Positions 48,794 to 58,822 of a stretch of 64,000 bases of DNA are shown here, piece after piece (the first letter of the stretch is position 1; the number at the start of each line of letters is the position of its first letter). Made by a program: the position numbers and the translations under genes. This DNA is from Amantichitinum ursilacus (lineage in GTDB: Bacteria > Pseudomonadota > Gammaproteobacteria > Burkholderiales > Chitinibacteraceae): positions 39,845 through 103,844 of the forward strand of contig NZ_LAQT01000028.1 of NCBI RefSeq assembly GCF_001294205.1. Reading direction: 5' to 3'. Under the pieces are notes generated by a model that saw only the letters and a list, made by a program, of their open reading frames with translations, was not told the DNA's origin and did not search any database.

Positions 48794-49384
48794 ATGCGCC
48801 GCCGTTTGCTGATCGCATTGTTGTTATGCCCGGGCCTGGCGCAGGCACATGCTGCGTTTGTGGGTGCGGGCGATTTTTATGCAGGCGCATTGCACCCGCT
48901 GACCTCGCCCGAGCATCTCTTGCTGCTGCTGGTTTTCGGTCTGTTGCTGGGCCAGCAGGGCCGCGCCAGTCTCGGGCTGGCCTGGTTTGCGTTATCGGCT
49001 TTGGCGGGCGCATTGCTGGCGGATCGAGTGGGCGTTGACGCGGGCAGCGGCGTGCTGCTGCTTGCCTTGCTGGGCGGTGCGGCGCTGGCGGTGGCCAGAC
49101 CGCTGCCGCGTCTGGCGCTCTGGGCTTTGGTCGTCGCGGCGGGCGCGTTGTATGGCCTGGCCAACGGCGCGGCGCGTGAAGGGCAGATGGCGCTGTATCC
49201 GTTTACCGCAGGCGTGGTGCTGGTGGCGTTTCTGGCGCTGGCTTATCTACTGCAAGCGGCGCAGCGACTGTGGAATCTGCCCGTCAGCTGGGTAAAGGTT
49301 GGCGTGCGCGTATTGGGTAGCTGGACCGTCGCCATCGGCCTGATGGTGTTGGCATTGGCCGCACGCGGCAAGGTGGTGTTATGA
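48794..49384 (+). CDS. HupE/UreJ-like membrane protein 2 (divergent)
   Basis: The 196-residue membrane protein has the same layout as the preceding one: a signal peptide to about Ala-His-Ala, then HPLTSPEHLLLLLVFGLLLG in the place of the HupE motif, and six or so helices. The Asp-His is changed to Glu-His, and the second His-rich motif (GLANGAAREGQ) has lost its histidines, so metal handling may differ. It looks like a diverged duplicate that pairs with protein 1. Its stop overlaps the next start by 4 bases (ATGA). Confidence 0.75.
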   Translation: MRRRLLIALLLCPGLAQAHAAFVGAGDFYAGALHPLTSPEHLLLLLVFGLLLGQQGRASLGLAWFALSALAGALLADRVGVDAGSGVLLLALLGGAALAVARPLPRLALWALVVAAGALYGLANGAAREGQMALYPFTAGVVLVAFLALAYLLQAAQRLWNLPVSWVKVGVRVLGSWTVAIGLMVLALAARGKVVL

Positions 49385-50529
49385 CTCCGATCATCCGGTT
49401 TGCCGGCCACAGCCTGTTGTGCGCACTGCTGTGCAGTTGGCCCAGCGCCGCCGCACTGGCCGAAGCGTATATTCCGGCGCGCGATAATCTGGTGCTCGAC
49501 ATCGTGCCCGCGCGCAAAAGCAATCCGCTCGATGCGCGCATCGCCCGCCTGCAAGGCCAACTGGCGGCGCAACCGCAGGTGTTTGCCCGCGCCAGCGAAC
49601 TGGCGCAAGCGCATCTGGAACGTTTTCGCCGCGATGGCGACCCGCGCGATCTGGGCCAGGCCGATGCCCTGATCACGCCGTGGCTGCAAACCCGGCCGAT
49701 TGCGCCGCTGGCCTTGTTGCTGCGCGCCAGCATTCGCCAGAGCAATCACCAGTTTGATCTGGCATTGGCCGATCTGGACACCGTCATGCGCGCCAGCCCA
49801 GGCAACACCGAAGCCTTGCTGATGCGTGCCAGCATTCTGCAAGTACAGGCGCGTTATGCCGACGCCCGCGAAAGCTGCGGCGGTCTGGTCATGCAGGATG
49901 CGGTGATTGCTGGCGTGTGTCTGGCCAATGTGTTGGTGGTTAGCGGCCAGCCGCAACAGGGCGTGGCCTTGTTGCAGCGACTGGCGCCGCAAGCGCCCGA
50001 TAGCCATGGCGTGAGCGCCTGGGTGTGGGCCAGTCTGGGCGAGGCCGCCAGTTGGCGCGGCAACACGCAACTGGCTGAACAAGCCTTGCGCGCCGGGCGC
50101 AAAGTCAGCCCCGACGATGCTTATCTCAAAACTGCGTGGGCCGACTATTTGTTAAGCCAGCACCGCGGCGCGGAAGTGCAAAAACTGCTGGCCGATGACA
50201 CGCGTAACGACAATCTGTTGCTGCGCCTGGCCATGGCCGAACAACAGACGCGCGACGATGCCCTGGCCGGCCATATCGCCGATCTGAATGCGCGCTTTGC
50301 CGCAGCCGCCGCGCGCGGCGATCGCGTTCATCTGCGCGAGGAAGCCATGTTTCGCCTCTATCTATTAAAGCAACCCGAAGCCGCGCTAAAACTGGCGCAA
50401 GCCAACTGGCAAGTGCAAAAAGAAACCGCCGATGCGCGCATTCTGCTGGCGAGCGCGCGTGCGGCGCGGCAACCGGCCGCCGCCAGCCCGGCATTGCAGT
50501 GGTTTAAACAAGCGGGGCTGCCGGCATGA
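49381..50529 (+). CDS. Secreted TPR-repeat protein
   Basis: The 382-residue product has an N-terminal signal peptide (about residues 1-28) and then helical repeats of TPR type. Recognisable units include ASIRQSNHQFDLALADLDTV, EALLMRASILQVQARYADAR and WRGNTQLAEQALRAGRKVSP. It is predicted to be a periplasmic scaffold. It overlaps both neighbours by 4 bases (ATGA on either side), which implies fixed stoichiometry with the HupE-like proteins. The function is unknown. Confidence 0.8.
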   Translation: MTPIIRFAGHSLLCALLCSWPSAAALAEAYIPARDNLVLDIVPARKSNPLDARIARLQGQLAAQPQVFARASELAQAHLERFRRDGDPRDLGQADALITPWLQTRPIAPLALLLRASIRQSNHQFDLALADLDTVMRASPGNTEALLMRASILQVQARYADARESCGGLVMQDAVIAGVCLANVLVVSGQPQQGVALLQRLAPQAPDSHGVSAWVWASLGEAASWRGNTQLAEQALRAGRKVSPDDAYLKTAWADYLLSQHRGAEVQKLLADDTRNDNLLLRLAMAEQQTRDDALAGHIADLNARFAAAAARGDRVHLREEAMFRLYLLKQPEAALKLAQANWQVQKETADARILLASARAARQPAAASPALQWFKQAGLPA

Positions 50530-51641
50530 TGCGACTGTGTCTGTTATTGATCGCCCTGTGCTGCAGCGCCGTGGCCAGCGCGCATAAACCCAGCGATAGC
50601 TATCTGACGTTGGTGGTGGACGGCACGCAATTGCATGGCCGTTGGGATATCGCGCTGCGCGATCTGGATGTGCCCTTGGTGTTGGACGCCGATGGCGACG
50701 GCAAGCTTACCTGGGGCGAAGTGCGGCCGCGCAGCGCCGATATCAGCGCCTATGCCTTTAGCCATTTGCGTCTGCAGCACGGCGACTGCCCGCTGAAACC
50801 GCAAGGCATGCAGATCGACCATCACAGCGATGGCGCGTATGCCGTGCTGCGCTTTGATGCCCAATGCGCCGCCGCCCCCAAACAACTGAGCATTGATTAC
50901 CACCTGTTTGCCGAGCTGGACACGCTGCATAAAGGCCTGGTGCAAGTGATCGACGAAGGCGCCATCGCCACCGCCATCCTCGGCGTCGGTCATCCCGAGG
51001 AAACGCTCGATATCCATGGCAAACCGGCGTGGGCAATTGCCTCGGATTTTATTGCGGCGGGCTTTACCCATATCTGGCTGGGTTTTGATCACGCTTTGTT
51101 CTTGCTGGCCTTGTTATTGCCTGCCGCGTACAAGGCGCAGAGCAGGCGCTGGCAGGCGGTGGCCTCACTGCGGCCGGTGGCGCTGGAGCTGTTGCGCATC
51201 GTCACCGCGTTTACCGCCGCGCACGCCATCACGCTAACGCTGGCCAGCTTGCGCTGGGTGAGTGTGCCCTCGGCCCTGGTCGAAACCGGTATTGCCGTCA
51301 CCATCTTGCTGGCGGCGCTGAATAACCTGTATCCGCTGGTACAACAACGCTTGTGGTTGTTGGCGTTTGGCTTTGGGTTGATCCACGGCTTTGGCTTTGC
51401 TGGCGTGCTGGCCGATATGGCTTTGCCGCGCTGGCATATGGTGATTGCGTTGGGCGCATTCAATCTGGGCGTGGAAGCCGGGCAGGCGGCGCTGGTGTTG
51501 TTGCTGTTGCCAGTGTTGTATTTATATCGGCACGAAGTCTGGTTCAAACGTGTAGTGCTGTACGGCGGTTCGTTGGTAGTGGCGTTGTTTGCCTGCGGCT
51601 GGGCATGGCAACGCGCGGCGCAAATCGGGGCTATAACGTAG
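50526..51641 (+). CDS. HupE/UreJ_2-type membrane protein with periplasmic EF-hand loop
   Basis: The 371-residue protein has a signal peptide (about 1-19) and a periplasmic domain (about 20-175). That domain contains a canonical 12-residue EF-hand loop, DADGDGKLTWGE, at residues 54-65 (acidic ligands at positions 1, 3, 5 and 12). A membrane domain of about seven helices follows, with GFTHIWLGFDHALFLLALLL and IHGFGFAGVLADM, the markers of the larger HupE/UreJ_2 family. A single EF-hand loop suggests calcium binding. It is the last gene of the operon, and a terminator follows. Confidence 0.85.
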   Translation: MMRLCLLLIALCCSAVASAHKPSDSYLTLVVDGTQLHGRWDIALRDLDVPLVLDADGDGKLTWGEVRPRSADISAYAFSHLRLQHGDCPLKPQGMQIDHHSDGAYAVLRFDAQCAAAPKQLSIDYHLFAELDTLHKGLVQVIDEGAIATAILGVGHPEETLDIHGKPAWAIASDFIAAGFTHIWLGFDHALFLLALLLPAAYKAQSRRWQAVASLRPVALELLRIVTAFTAAHAITLTLASLRWVSVPSALVETGIAVTILLAALNNLYPLVQQRLWLLAFGFGLIHGFGFAGVLADMALPRWHMVIALGAFNLGVEAGQAALVLLLLPVLYLYRHEVWFKRVVLYGGSLVVALFACGWAWQRAAQIGAIT

Positions 51642-51658
51642 TATTTTTCGCAAATATC

Positions 51659-51684
51659 AGCACTCCACTTACGGGGTGCTTTTG
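51659..51684 (+). terminator. Intrinsic terminator of the DUF4331-HupE operon
   Basis: AGCACTCC (51659-51666) pairs with GGGGTGCT (51673-51680), with one wobble, and is followed by TTTGCTT. It lies 18 bases after the last operon gene. Confidence 0.75.
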
Positions 51685-51862
51685 CTTGTGAAAAGCAAAT
51701 TTTCGTTACTGCTCGGTGCCTACTACATGTTGACGCGACGTTTTGTAAGTCTAAGGGTTTCTACTGATAAAAAGGATGGCGCATAGCGCGGATTCTCGAT
51801 AAGGTAATTTTAATATTCGAGGTTCTCAGGCCCGGTACAGGGCCGCCGCTAGAGGAAGTGAG

Positions 51863-54193
51863 ATGTCTATCCGCAATCAGATCATTCTGTTAGCCACACT
51901 GGTTAACGTCATCATCGCCGCGTTGGCCTGGGTGCTGATCAGCAGCACCGGTGCCGGCAGTGGCGCCACCGCGCTGATTGTCATCGTCGCCCTGATCGTC
52001 GCCAGCGGCGTTATCGCCGCGGGCCTGGGCGTGGTGCTTAAACCGCTGTTTCGCATGCGTGCCGAATTTGCGCGCCTGGCCGCCAGCGGCGGCGATCTGA
52101 ATGTGCGACTGGACGGCGGCAGCAGCGCCGAGTTGTCCGAAATCGCCAGCGCCTTCAATGCCTTTAGCGCCTCGCTGCAAACCACGTTCCGCGAAGTACA
52201 GCGCGACATGGAAACGCTAAGCCTGGGTCTGAAAGAACTGGGCGTGGTGACCACCCAGTTGGTCAAGGACGCGCACACGCAGAGTGATTTCTCGGCCGCA
52301 TCGGCCGCAGCGGTGGAAGAAATTACCGTCAGCATCAACCACATTGCCGATAACGCGCGCGATGTGGATGACGCCGTCACCAGCACGCAAACCTTGTCCG
52401 AGGCCAGCGCCGAATCGGTGCTGCGCGTTTCGGATGAAGTGTCGCAAATGGCCAAGTCGATGACTGAACTCGGCACGACCATGGATGCGCTGGAACGCAA
52501 TTCGCAAAAAATCGGCAGCATCGTCACCGTAATTAAAGACGTGGCGGGCCAGACCAATTTGTTGGCGCTGAACGCCGCCATCGAAGCCGCCCGCGCCGGT
52601 GAACAAGGCCGTGGCTTTGCTGTGGTGGCCGATGAAGTGCGCAAACTGGCCGAGCGCACCGCCAAGGCCACCGTTGAAATCTCGCAACTGATTGATTCGG
52701 TGGCATTGGAAACCCGCAACGCTGTCAGCACCATGGGCGCCACCAGCAGTCAGGTGTTGGGCAGCGTAGAGAAAGCCGATGCCGCCCGCGCCAGCATGCT
52801 GGAAATCAGCGGCCGCATGCAGAACATGGTGCAGATTGTGCGCGGCATTGCCGACGCCACCATGGAACAAACCTCGGCCAGCACCACCATGGCGCGCACG
52901 TCCGAGCAAATCAATGTGATGAGCCAGGCGTCCGATTCGGCGCTGCAGCAATCGCGCCGCGCACTGGAAAGTCTGGAAAAACGCGCGGGCGAACTGATGC
53001 GCCAGGTCGGTCGTTTCCGCCTCGAAGATATCGAAGTGCTGCATGGCTGGTTTGCCTCCAGCGGCGCGCGTGCGGTGGCCGAAATCAAGATGCGGCTTAA
53101 CCAGCAAGGCCACCACTGGGCCGATATGCACAGCGGTAAAGACGTGCCGGGCATGCTGAAAAAGCGCATCGAAGAAGGCAAATTGCCAACCGCGGCCGCA
53201 TTTGGTGGCGTCAAGGTACAAAACTGGGTAGGCAAGGGCGTGTTGGCCAATCTGGACCCGGTGGCGCAAGAACAAGGCTGGAGCCGCATCCTGCCCGCCG
53301 TGCTGGATCGCATGATGCAGGCCGAAAACCATTACGTGGCGGTGCCGCTGGGTGTGGCGCGCGTTAACGTGTTGTGGGTTAACGCCAATTTGCTCAAGCG
53401 CGTGGGCGTAACGCGCGCGCCGGCCACCTGGGACGAATTCTTTAGCGTGTGCGACAAGCTGGTGTCGGCGGGCATTACCCCGCTGGCGCATTCCGAAGTG
53501 AAATGGCAAGTGGCCACCTTGTTTGAAGCGGTGGTGCTGGGCCTGTGCGGCGCGGAATTCTATCTGTCGGCGTTTAGCCGGCTGGACGCCAATGCCTTGG
53601 GCGGCAGCCAGATGGCGCATGCGCTGGAAACCTTCCGCCGCCTTAAACGCTATTGCACGCCGGACCCGGTAGGCCGCGAGTGGAACCTGGCCACCGCCGA
53701 CGTCATCAACGGCCGCGCCGCCATGCAATTGATGGGCGACTGGGTGAAGGGCGAGCTGGACGAAGCGGGCAAGCAACCGGGCGTGGATTACATGTTCTGG
53801 GCCGCCCCGACGCTGAATGGCGAATACAGCTTTGCCGCCGATACGCTGACCATGTTCCGCCAGGACGACGCAACACGAAATCAGGCGCAGATGGACTTTG
53901 CGCGTCTGCTGATGAGCCATGAAGGCCAGTTGGCGTACAACAAGCACAAAGGCAGCATCCCGGCGCGCACCGATGTCGACGTCAACAAACTGGATGCCTA
54001 TGGTCGCGATTCGGCCAAGGACTTTAACAATGCCGCCAGCCGCAACACGTTGGTGCCGTCGTGGGCGCACAACATGGCGGTGCAGGATGACCAGAAAAAA
54101 GCACTGATCGAAGCCGTGGGCGAGTTCTGGGCTAACGATGCGATGTCGGGCGCGGATGGCGCGAGACGTCTGGCAGGGGCTATCCGCCGCTAA
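51863..54193 (+). CDS. Chemoreceptor (MCP) fused to a C-terminal sugar-binding-protein domain
   Basis: The 776-residue protein has two N-terminal membrane helices (about 6-27 and 35-59) with only about 8 residues between them, so no periplasmic sensor. HAMP (about 60-115) and a methyl-accepting signalling coiled coil with the tip [20 protein letters not shown] (about 225-262) follow. From about residue 388 to the end it continues as a family 1 extracellular solute-binding protein of the glucose/GtsA type: [76 protein letters not shown]. That fold is normally periplasmic, but topology puts it in the cytoplasm. I infer a receptor sensing an internal sugar. GAGGAAG precedes the ATG. Confidence 0.88.
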   Translation: MSIRNQIILLATLVNVIIAALAWVLISSTGAGSGATALIVIVALIVASGVIAAGLGVVLKPLFRMRAEFARLAASGGDLNVRLDGGSSAELSEIASAFNAFSASLQTTFREVQRDMETLSLGLKELGVVTTQLVKDAHTQSDFSAASAAAVEEITVSINHIADNARDVDDAVTSTQTLSEASAESVLRVSDEVSQMAKSMTELGTTMDALERNSQKIGSIVTVIKDVAGQTNLLALNAAIEAARAGEQGRGFAVVADEVRKLAERTAKATVEISQLIDSVALETRNAVSTMGATSSQVLGSVEKADAARASMLEISGRMQNMVQIVRGIADATMEQTSASTTMARTSEQINVMSQASDSALQQSRRALESLEKRAGELMRQVGRFRLEDIEVLHGWFASSGARAVAEIKMRLNQQGHHWADMHSGKDVPGMLKKRIEEGKLPTAAAFGGVKVQNWVGKGVLANLDPVAQEQGWSRILPAVLDRMMQAENHYVAVPLGVARVNVLWVNANLLKRVGVTRAPATWDEFFSVCDKLVSAGITPLAHSEVKWQVATLFEAVVLGLCGAEFYLSAFSRLDANALGGSQMAHALETFRRLKRYCTPDPVGREWNLATADVINGRAAMQLMGDWVKGELDEAGKQPGVDYMFWAAPTLNGEYSFAADTLTMFRQDDATRNQAQMDFARLLMSHEGQLAYNKHKGSIPARTDVDVNKLDAYGRDSAKDFNNAASRNTLVPSWAHNMAVQDDQKKALIEAVGEFWANDAMSGADGARRLAGAIRR

Positions 54194-54220
54194 GCAAGGG
54201 CAGGATCGGTAGGTTAAAAG

Positions 54221-54256
54221 CGCCTGTGACCGTTGGTCACGGGCGTTTATCGTTTT
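54221..54256 (+). terminator. Intrinsic terminator after the MCP fusion gene
   Basis: CGCCTGTGACC (54221-54231) pairs with GGTCACGGGCG (54235-54245), with one wobble, around GTT, and is followed by TTTATCGTTTT. Confidence 0.85.
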
Positions 54257-54342
54257 ATCAGGCCAGATTCGGAATTGTCCCAGCCCGGCCGGCGCGGGCG
54301 TTTTTTACCCTACGTCACTTCGTTTGTGTCCGGAGTGACGCC

Positions 54343-54588
54343 ATGCCCATCCGCTTGTTTAACCCGATCCGCAGCCGCGACGCGCAAGCAGGCTGGCCGC
54401 GCTTGCCCAGCCAGGATCCGCCCTGTGCCAGCGCGTCGATGCTGGTTATCGCCATCGTCTCGGCCGCACTGGCGTTTATGCTGACCGGGCCCGACCCGGA
54501 TACCGAAGCGCGCAGCAATGGCCAGACCGCCAGCGCCGCCGCCTGCCAGAATCCGCCTCAGCCCGCGACCGTTAACGTCAGCAAATAA
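54343..54588 (+). CDS. Small single-pass membrane protein (unknown)
   Basis: The 81-residue product has one hydrophobic helix (about residues 33-48, MLVIAIVSAALAFML) between a polar N-terminus and a Ser/Thr/Asn/Pro-rich C-terminus. CGGAG lies 8 bases before the ATG. Its end overlaps the convergent GNAT gene by 31 bases. No family was recognised; it could be a chance frame, but the membrane helix and ribosome site favour a real gene. Confidence 0.45.
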   Translation: MPIRLFNPIRSRDAQAGWPRLPSQDPPCASASMLVIAIVSAALAFMLTGPDPDTEARSNGQTASAAACQNPPQPATVNVSK

Positions 54589-55433
54589 GCGGTCGCGCGC
54601 GGTTTGTTTTCGACAAAGCCCGCGCGTAGATGGAAGCGTTCCGACACAAAATTGGTATTGGCCACGACGGTGGTCATTTGCGCAATCTGCCGCAGCGCCA
54701 ACCGCGATTGCGCCCACTGATACAGGGCGTCCGCTACCCCTTGCCGCCGCCAATGCGGCTCGATGCCAATCGCATCTACCGTGCCATCACTTTGCAACAA
54801 GCAAAACGCCGCCAGCTCGCCATCCTGATCCGCCAGCACGCTGCTGGCGTCCTGATCCAGTTCCAGCCAGTCCGCACGCATCGATTCGGCGCTTTGCATC
54901 GCGGCATGCGGCACGTCGCGGAAGGTGTGGTTGTGCAGTCGCGCCAGCATGCTCCAGTCTATGGCTGCGGTCTCAACCCGGCGCAACCCCAGCGCGGCGA
55001 AGTCGGGCGCGGCGCACGCCACCACGGGCCGTGCCAGACTAATCCACTGCAGTGACGGGATAAAACCAATGCGTTCCAGCGCCGCCATCTTGGCTTCCTC
55101 GCCGGGCGCTGCGCCAACGCGGATACGCTGCGCGCCCAGTTCACGCGCGTACTGCACGGTGTCATGCAGCAAGGTGGCGGCCGCCAATTCATCCGCCGCC
55201 ACCATCGGCGAGATAAAAAAATCACCTTGCGTGGCCACCACGCTTTCCACCCAACCCAGGCAGCCCACCGGCACGCGATCGCGCCACACGATGCGCACAT
55301 TGCGGCCACGCTGCCGGATCGGATTAAAGAACTCGATGCGCAGATCGGCCACCGGCCACGGCGCTTGCTGACTGGCGCGGAGCTGTTGCAATGCGGGCAG
55401 GGCGGCTTCGTCAAGGCCAGTGATTTGCAGCAT
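54558..55433 (-). CDS. Double-GNAT acetyltransferase
   Basis: The 291-residue protein appears to hold two GNAT N-acetyltransferase folds in tandem. The N-terminal one (about 1-150) is degenerate. The C-terminal one (about 155-291) has the acetyl-CoA loop IGIEPHWRRQGVADALYQWA (about residue 225) and the end motif NTNFVSERFHLRAGF. Substrate is unknown. The start at 55433 was chosen where homology begins (MLQITGLDE), with AGGA upstream; the open frame continues to 55550 without a ribosome site. The C-terminus overlaps the small ORF on the other strand. Confidence 0.82.
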   Translation of the reverse strand: MLQITGLDEAALPALQQLRASQQAPWPVADLRIEFFNPIRQRGRNVRIVWRDRVPVGCLGWVESVVATQGDFFISPMVAADELAAATLLHDTVQYARELGAQRIRVGAAPGEEAKMAALERIGFIPSLQWISLARPVVACAAPDFAALGLRRVETAAIDWSMLARLHNHTFRDVPHAAMQSAESMRADWLELDQDASSVLADQDGELAAFCLLQSDGTVDAIGIEPHWRRQGVADALYQWAQSRLALRQIAQMTTVVANTNFVSERFHLRAGFVENKPRATAYLLTLTVAG

Positions 55434-55776
55434 GCGGGGGTCCTTGCAGAACGGGGTGGGGCACAAAACGCCAGGTGTTATGCCAGTATGGCGTAAGACA
55501 TCGTTAATAACAGTACTAAGGATGTTCCGATATAGGCTATGTTGAAACACTGGAAAGCATCAATCACGCAAGCGGCAAACCAATGCTGTGGCGGATTGGT
55601 GCCAGAGCGGCAGCATCAGTTTCTTCTGATGCTGAAATCGGGCACGATGTGCCGAGACCCGTGCGTGCGAAGAGGTCGACAAGACTTTGCTGACGCCATC
55701 TCATCACCCTTGAACAAGCGAATGCTGGCAGGCGACTTTTTATGGCGTTATTGATTGGTATGGCTGGAGCGCGGTA
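55434..55776. other. Divergent intergenic region between GNAT and hybrid kinase genes
   Basis: The 343-bp region contains a perfect 9-bp hairpin (CAGCATCAG 55609-55617 with CTGATGCTG 55624-55632, loop TTTCTT) without a T-run. A 71-codon frame at 55539-55754 has no ribosome site or family match and is not called. Confidence 0.45.
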
Positions 55777-58764
55777 GTGGAATCAGCCGTATCCCAACAA
55801 TTTCTGGCGACGGGCCGCGCGCATTATCAAGCGGTGTCGTTGCGGCAGGTTCTGGCCGAAGCGGGCCGCCGCTCCAATATGCTGTTGCTGGGCTTGTGGC
55901 TGCTCAGCACGCTGGTCTGTGTCGCCTTCGGCTTTGTGGTCATCCAGCAATCGTGGTCCGCCATTCCCATGCATTTTGGCGGCGTCGATATCTTCTTTTC
56001 GCTGTATCCGCCGGTGGTGATCTGCGGCTTGTGGGTGCTGTGGTTTGGCTATTGGTGGGGCGCGATACCGGCCTGGCTGGCCACCTTCTGTTTATCGGTC
56101 TATTCCGGCATGCCTTTGCTGTGGGCGGCGCTGTTTGCGCTGTCCAACCCCTTGGGGCTGGCGGTCTGGTCGTTGTCTTATCGCGCCTTGCCGGTGTCGT
56201 ACGACATGCGCTCCATCAACGACTGGGTGTTTTTTATGGTGCTGGCGTTCTTTAACGCCGTCTTCAGCGCCAGTGGTTCGTTTGTCTGGACTTATACCAA
56301 CGCGCTGGGCGTGCACGAAGCGTTTGCCATCTGGCAGGGCTGGTGGGTCGGCAACTTTATCCAGATTTCGGTGATTGGCGGCGCGCTGATGTTCTTGCTC
56401 GCCGCGCCCGTGGCGGCGTGGCGCAATCGCTGGTTTACCCCACCCGGCGTTAACGCGCAGCCGGTGGGCAAGACGCTGCTGCTGGCAGCGCTGACCATCA
56501 TTTGCGGCGTTTATCTGTTTTTGTCCGTGTCGTTCTATCTAAGCCACAGCGCCGCCGACGCCATCAGTGGTGGTGGTGATGCCGATGCCTGGCGGCGCGC
56601 CGCCCGCTTGATGGAAGCCTCGGCCTCGGCCGTGTACTGGGTATTGGCCATCATGTTTTTTGCGATGGCCTTCCTTGGTTATCGTTTTGTGATTGCCTGG
56701 TTGCATGCGCTGCAACAAGCGGTATGGGATGCCGAAGAAGCAGCGCGCGCCAAATCCGCATTTCTGGCGCGCATGAGCCACGAAATCCGCACGCCGATGA
56801 ACGCCATCGTGGGCATGACCGGGCTGGCGTTGCAAACCCCGCTGACGGCCAAGCAACGCGACTATCTGGACAAGATCAATCTGTCGGCCGATGTGCTGCT
56901 GGACCTGATCAACGACATCCTTGATTTCAGCCGCGGCGAAGCCGGCAAACTGCGCATCGAAAACGTCGAGTTCCGCCTCGACGAGCTGATGGGCAATCTG
57001 GCCAATGTGGTGATGGTGCGCGCGGCGGGCAAACAGCTGGAACTGGTGATTGATCTGGCGGCCGATGTGCCGATGCTGTTGCAAGGCGACCCGCTGCGGC
57101 TAAACCAGGTGTTGCTGAATCTGGCCAATAACGCCATCAAGTTTACCGAGTCAGGCGAAGTGGCGATCCGCGTGCGCGTCAGCCATGACAGCCCCAATCA
57201 CCCGCAGGTGTTGTTTCGCGTGGAAGACACCGGCATCGGCATCGATCCGGCGCATGTGGGCGCGTTGTTCCAGGCGTTTACTCAGGCGGATGAATCCATT
57301 ACGCGCCGCTACGGCGGCAGTGGTCTGGGCCTGGCCATTTGCCAGCAACTGATCGACGCCATGGGCGGGCGCATCTGGGTGGACAGCCAGCCGGGCCAGG
57401 GCAGCGTGTTTTCGTTCTGCGTGCCGCTGCAAGGGCCCGCGCCGCAATTGCCAGTGCAAGTGCCCGGCAACGGCATGCGCGTGCTGGTGGTGGACGACAA
57501 CGCCTCGGCCGCCGAGGTATTGCTGCGTTTGTTGCGCCGCCAGGGATTTGCGGTGGAAGTGGCTGCCAGCGCGGCCAGCGCCAATGCCGAATTACGCGTA
57601 GCCGCCAATGTATTGCGGCCCTACAGCCTGATCATGATCGACCAGAATCTGAGCGGCGTGGCGGGCACCACGCTGGCGCGGCAAATCCGCCAGGATCCGT
57701 CGCTGCCGTATATGCCCATCGTGCTGATGGCCACCACGCATGACCCCGAAGAAATGCGCATGCTCAGTCGAGAGGCCGATCTGCAGGCGTTTCTGACCAA
57801 GCCGGTGCTGGAAGCCGGCCTGTTGTCGAGCCTGGCTCAGGTGTTTAACCCCGACGGCGAAACCACGCTGCCGCCGGCGCCCGCAGCCGCCAGCCCCACC
57901 GCGCACATCCTGGCAGGCGCGCGCATCCTGCTGGTGGAAGACAACGCCATCAACCGGCAGATCGCCAAAGAATGGCTGGAGAACGTCGGTGTAGTGGTCG
58001 AAGTGGCCGAGGACGGCCGCGAGGCCATCGCCAAAATGGCGGACGGCCCGTACGAAGCGGTGCTGATGGACATCCATATGCCCGAGCTGGACGGCTTTGC
58101 CACCAGCCGCGAGATTCGCCATCTGGGGTATCGCCAGTTGCCCATCATCGCAGTGACGGCGCACGCGCTGGCCGGGGATCGTGACCGTTGTCTGGCGGCG
58201 GGCATGAATGACCATATCGCCAAGCCCTTCAAACCGCAGCAGCTATACAACGTGCTGGCGCGCTGGCTGCATCCGGAACGGCGCGTGGCGGTGGTCAACA
58301 CCGTCACCGTCGCCGCAGAGACGCAACCGGCCGAGCCGTCATTAGCGGCCACGCCGTCAGTGATGCAGGATGCCGCACGCGACGCCACACCCGAGATGCA
58401 TTGGCCCGCCTTACCCGGCATTGATCTGGCCCAGGCCTTTGAACAAATCGGCCTGCGCGAAGAACGCTTTCTGGCGCTGATCGAAAATTTCCGCAAAAAC
58501 CACGGCGCCACGCCCGCCAAGGTGATCGAAGCCTTGCATGAAGGGCGGCTGGAAGAGGTCAAACGCACCGCGCATTCGTTGCGTTCGGTGGCGCGCTATT
58601 TGTGCGCGCATCGGCTGGCGGATGCGGCCGACCAGCTGGAGCAATCGGCTGACCGCACCGACCCGGCCGAGCATGAACATGACGTGGTCAGTTTTAATGA
58701 AGCGCTGGTTGAAGTGCTGGGGTCGCTCAGCCAGTTGCTGGCGGCGCGCGCACCGGCGACATAA
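55777..58764 (+). CDS. MASE1 hybrid sensor histidine kinase with two receiver domains and HPt
   Basis: The 995-residue phosphorelay kinase begins with about eight membrane helices of MASE1 type (about 35-315). The HisKA domain has [18 protein letters not shown] (His335), and HATPase_c has [20 protein letters not shown] and [14 protein letters not shown] first receiver (about 570-690) has Asp622 in [10 protein letters not shown], and a second (about 715-830) has Asp765 in [13 protein letters not shown]. The C-terminal HPt (about 880-990) has His933 in [13 protein letters not shown]. The start is GTG 55777 with GGAGCG upstream. No response regulator is adjacent, so the output is unknown. Confidence 0.93.
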   Translation: MESAVSQQFLATGRAHYQAVSLRQVLAEAGRRSNMLLLGLWLLSTLVCVAFGFVVIQQSWSAIPMHFGGVDIFFSLYPPVVICGLWVLWFGYWWGAIPAWLATFCLSVYSGMPLLWAALFALSNPLGLAVWSLSYRALPVSYDMRSINDWVFFMVLAFFNAVFSASGSFVWTYTNALGVHEAFAIWQGWWVGNFIQISVIGGALMFLLAAPVAAWRNRWFTPPGVNAQPVGKTLLLAALTIICGVYLFLSVSFYLSHSAADAISGGGDADAWRRAARLMEASASAVYWVLAIMFFAMAFLGYRFVIAWLHALQQAVWDAEEAARAKSAFLARMSHEIRTPMNAIVGMTGLALQTPLTAKQRDYLDKINLSADVLLDLINDILDFSRGEAGKLRIENVEFRLDELMGNLANVVMVRAAGKQLELVIDLAADVPMLLQGDPLRLNQVLLNLANNAIKFTESGEVAIRVRVSHDSPNHPQVLFRVEDTGIGIDPAHVGALFQAFTQADESITRRYGGSGLGLAICQQLIDAMGGRIWVDSQPGQGSVFSFCVPLQGPAPQLPVQVPGNGMRVLVVDDNASAAEVLLRLLRRQGFAVEVAASAASANAELRVAANVLRPYSLIMIDQNLSGVAGTTLARQIRQDPSLPYMPIVLMATTHDPEEMRMLSREADLQAFLTKPVLEAGLLSSLAQVFNPDGETTLPPAPAAASPTAHILAGARILLVEDNAINRQIAKEWLENVGVVVEVAEDGREAIAKMADGPYEAVLMDIHMPELDGFATSREIRHLGYRQLPIIAVTAHALAGDRDRCLAAGMNDHIAKPFKPQQLYNVLARWLHPERRVAVVNTVTVAAETQPAEPSLAATPSVMQDAARDATPEMHWPALPGIDLAQAFEQIGLREERFLALIENFRKNHGATPAKVIEALHEGRLEEVKRTAHSLRSVARYLCAHRLADAADQLEQSADRTDPAEHEHDVVSFNEALVEVLGSLSQLLAARAPAT

Positions 58765-58822
58765 GGCGCGCGGGCCAGCTGGTTTCCCCGTTTGTGCAAA
58801 TCTCATAACAAGGAAAACACCG

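Noticed and set aside
48198..51641. Assigning the HupE/UreJ genes to a hydrogenase or urease cluster
   Set aside because: No hydrogenase, urease or nickel-chaperone gene occurs in the window; the neighbours are DUF4331 and TPR proteins.
51795..51802. CTCGATAA resembling a sigma-28 (-10) element before the MCP fusion
   Set aside because: No TAAAGTTT-like -35 at the required distance, so a flagellar-class promoter is not supported.
52217..54070. 617-codon minus-strand frame opposite the MCP fusion
   Set aside because: His/Ala/Gly-rich composition typical of the reverse complement of GC-rich coding DNA; the plus-strand frame has unmistakable MCP and binding-protein motifs.
55539..55754. 71-codon open frame upstream of the hybrid kinase
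   Set aside because: No ribosome site, no domain, and it contains the intergenic hairpin; probably chance.
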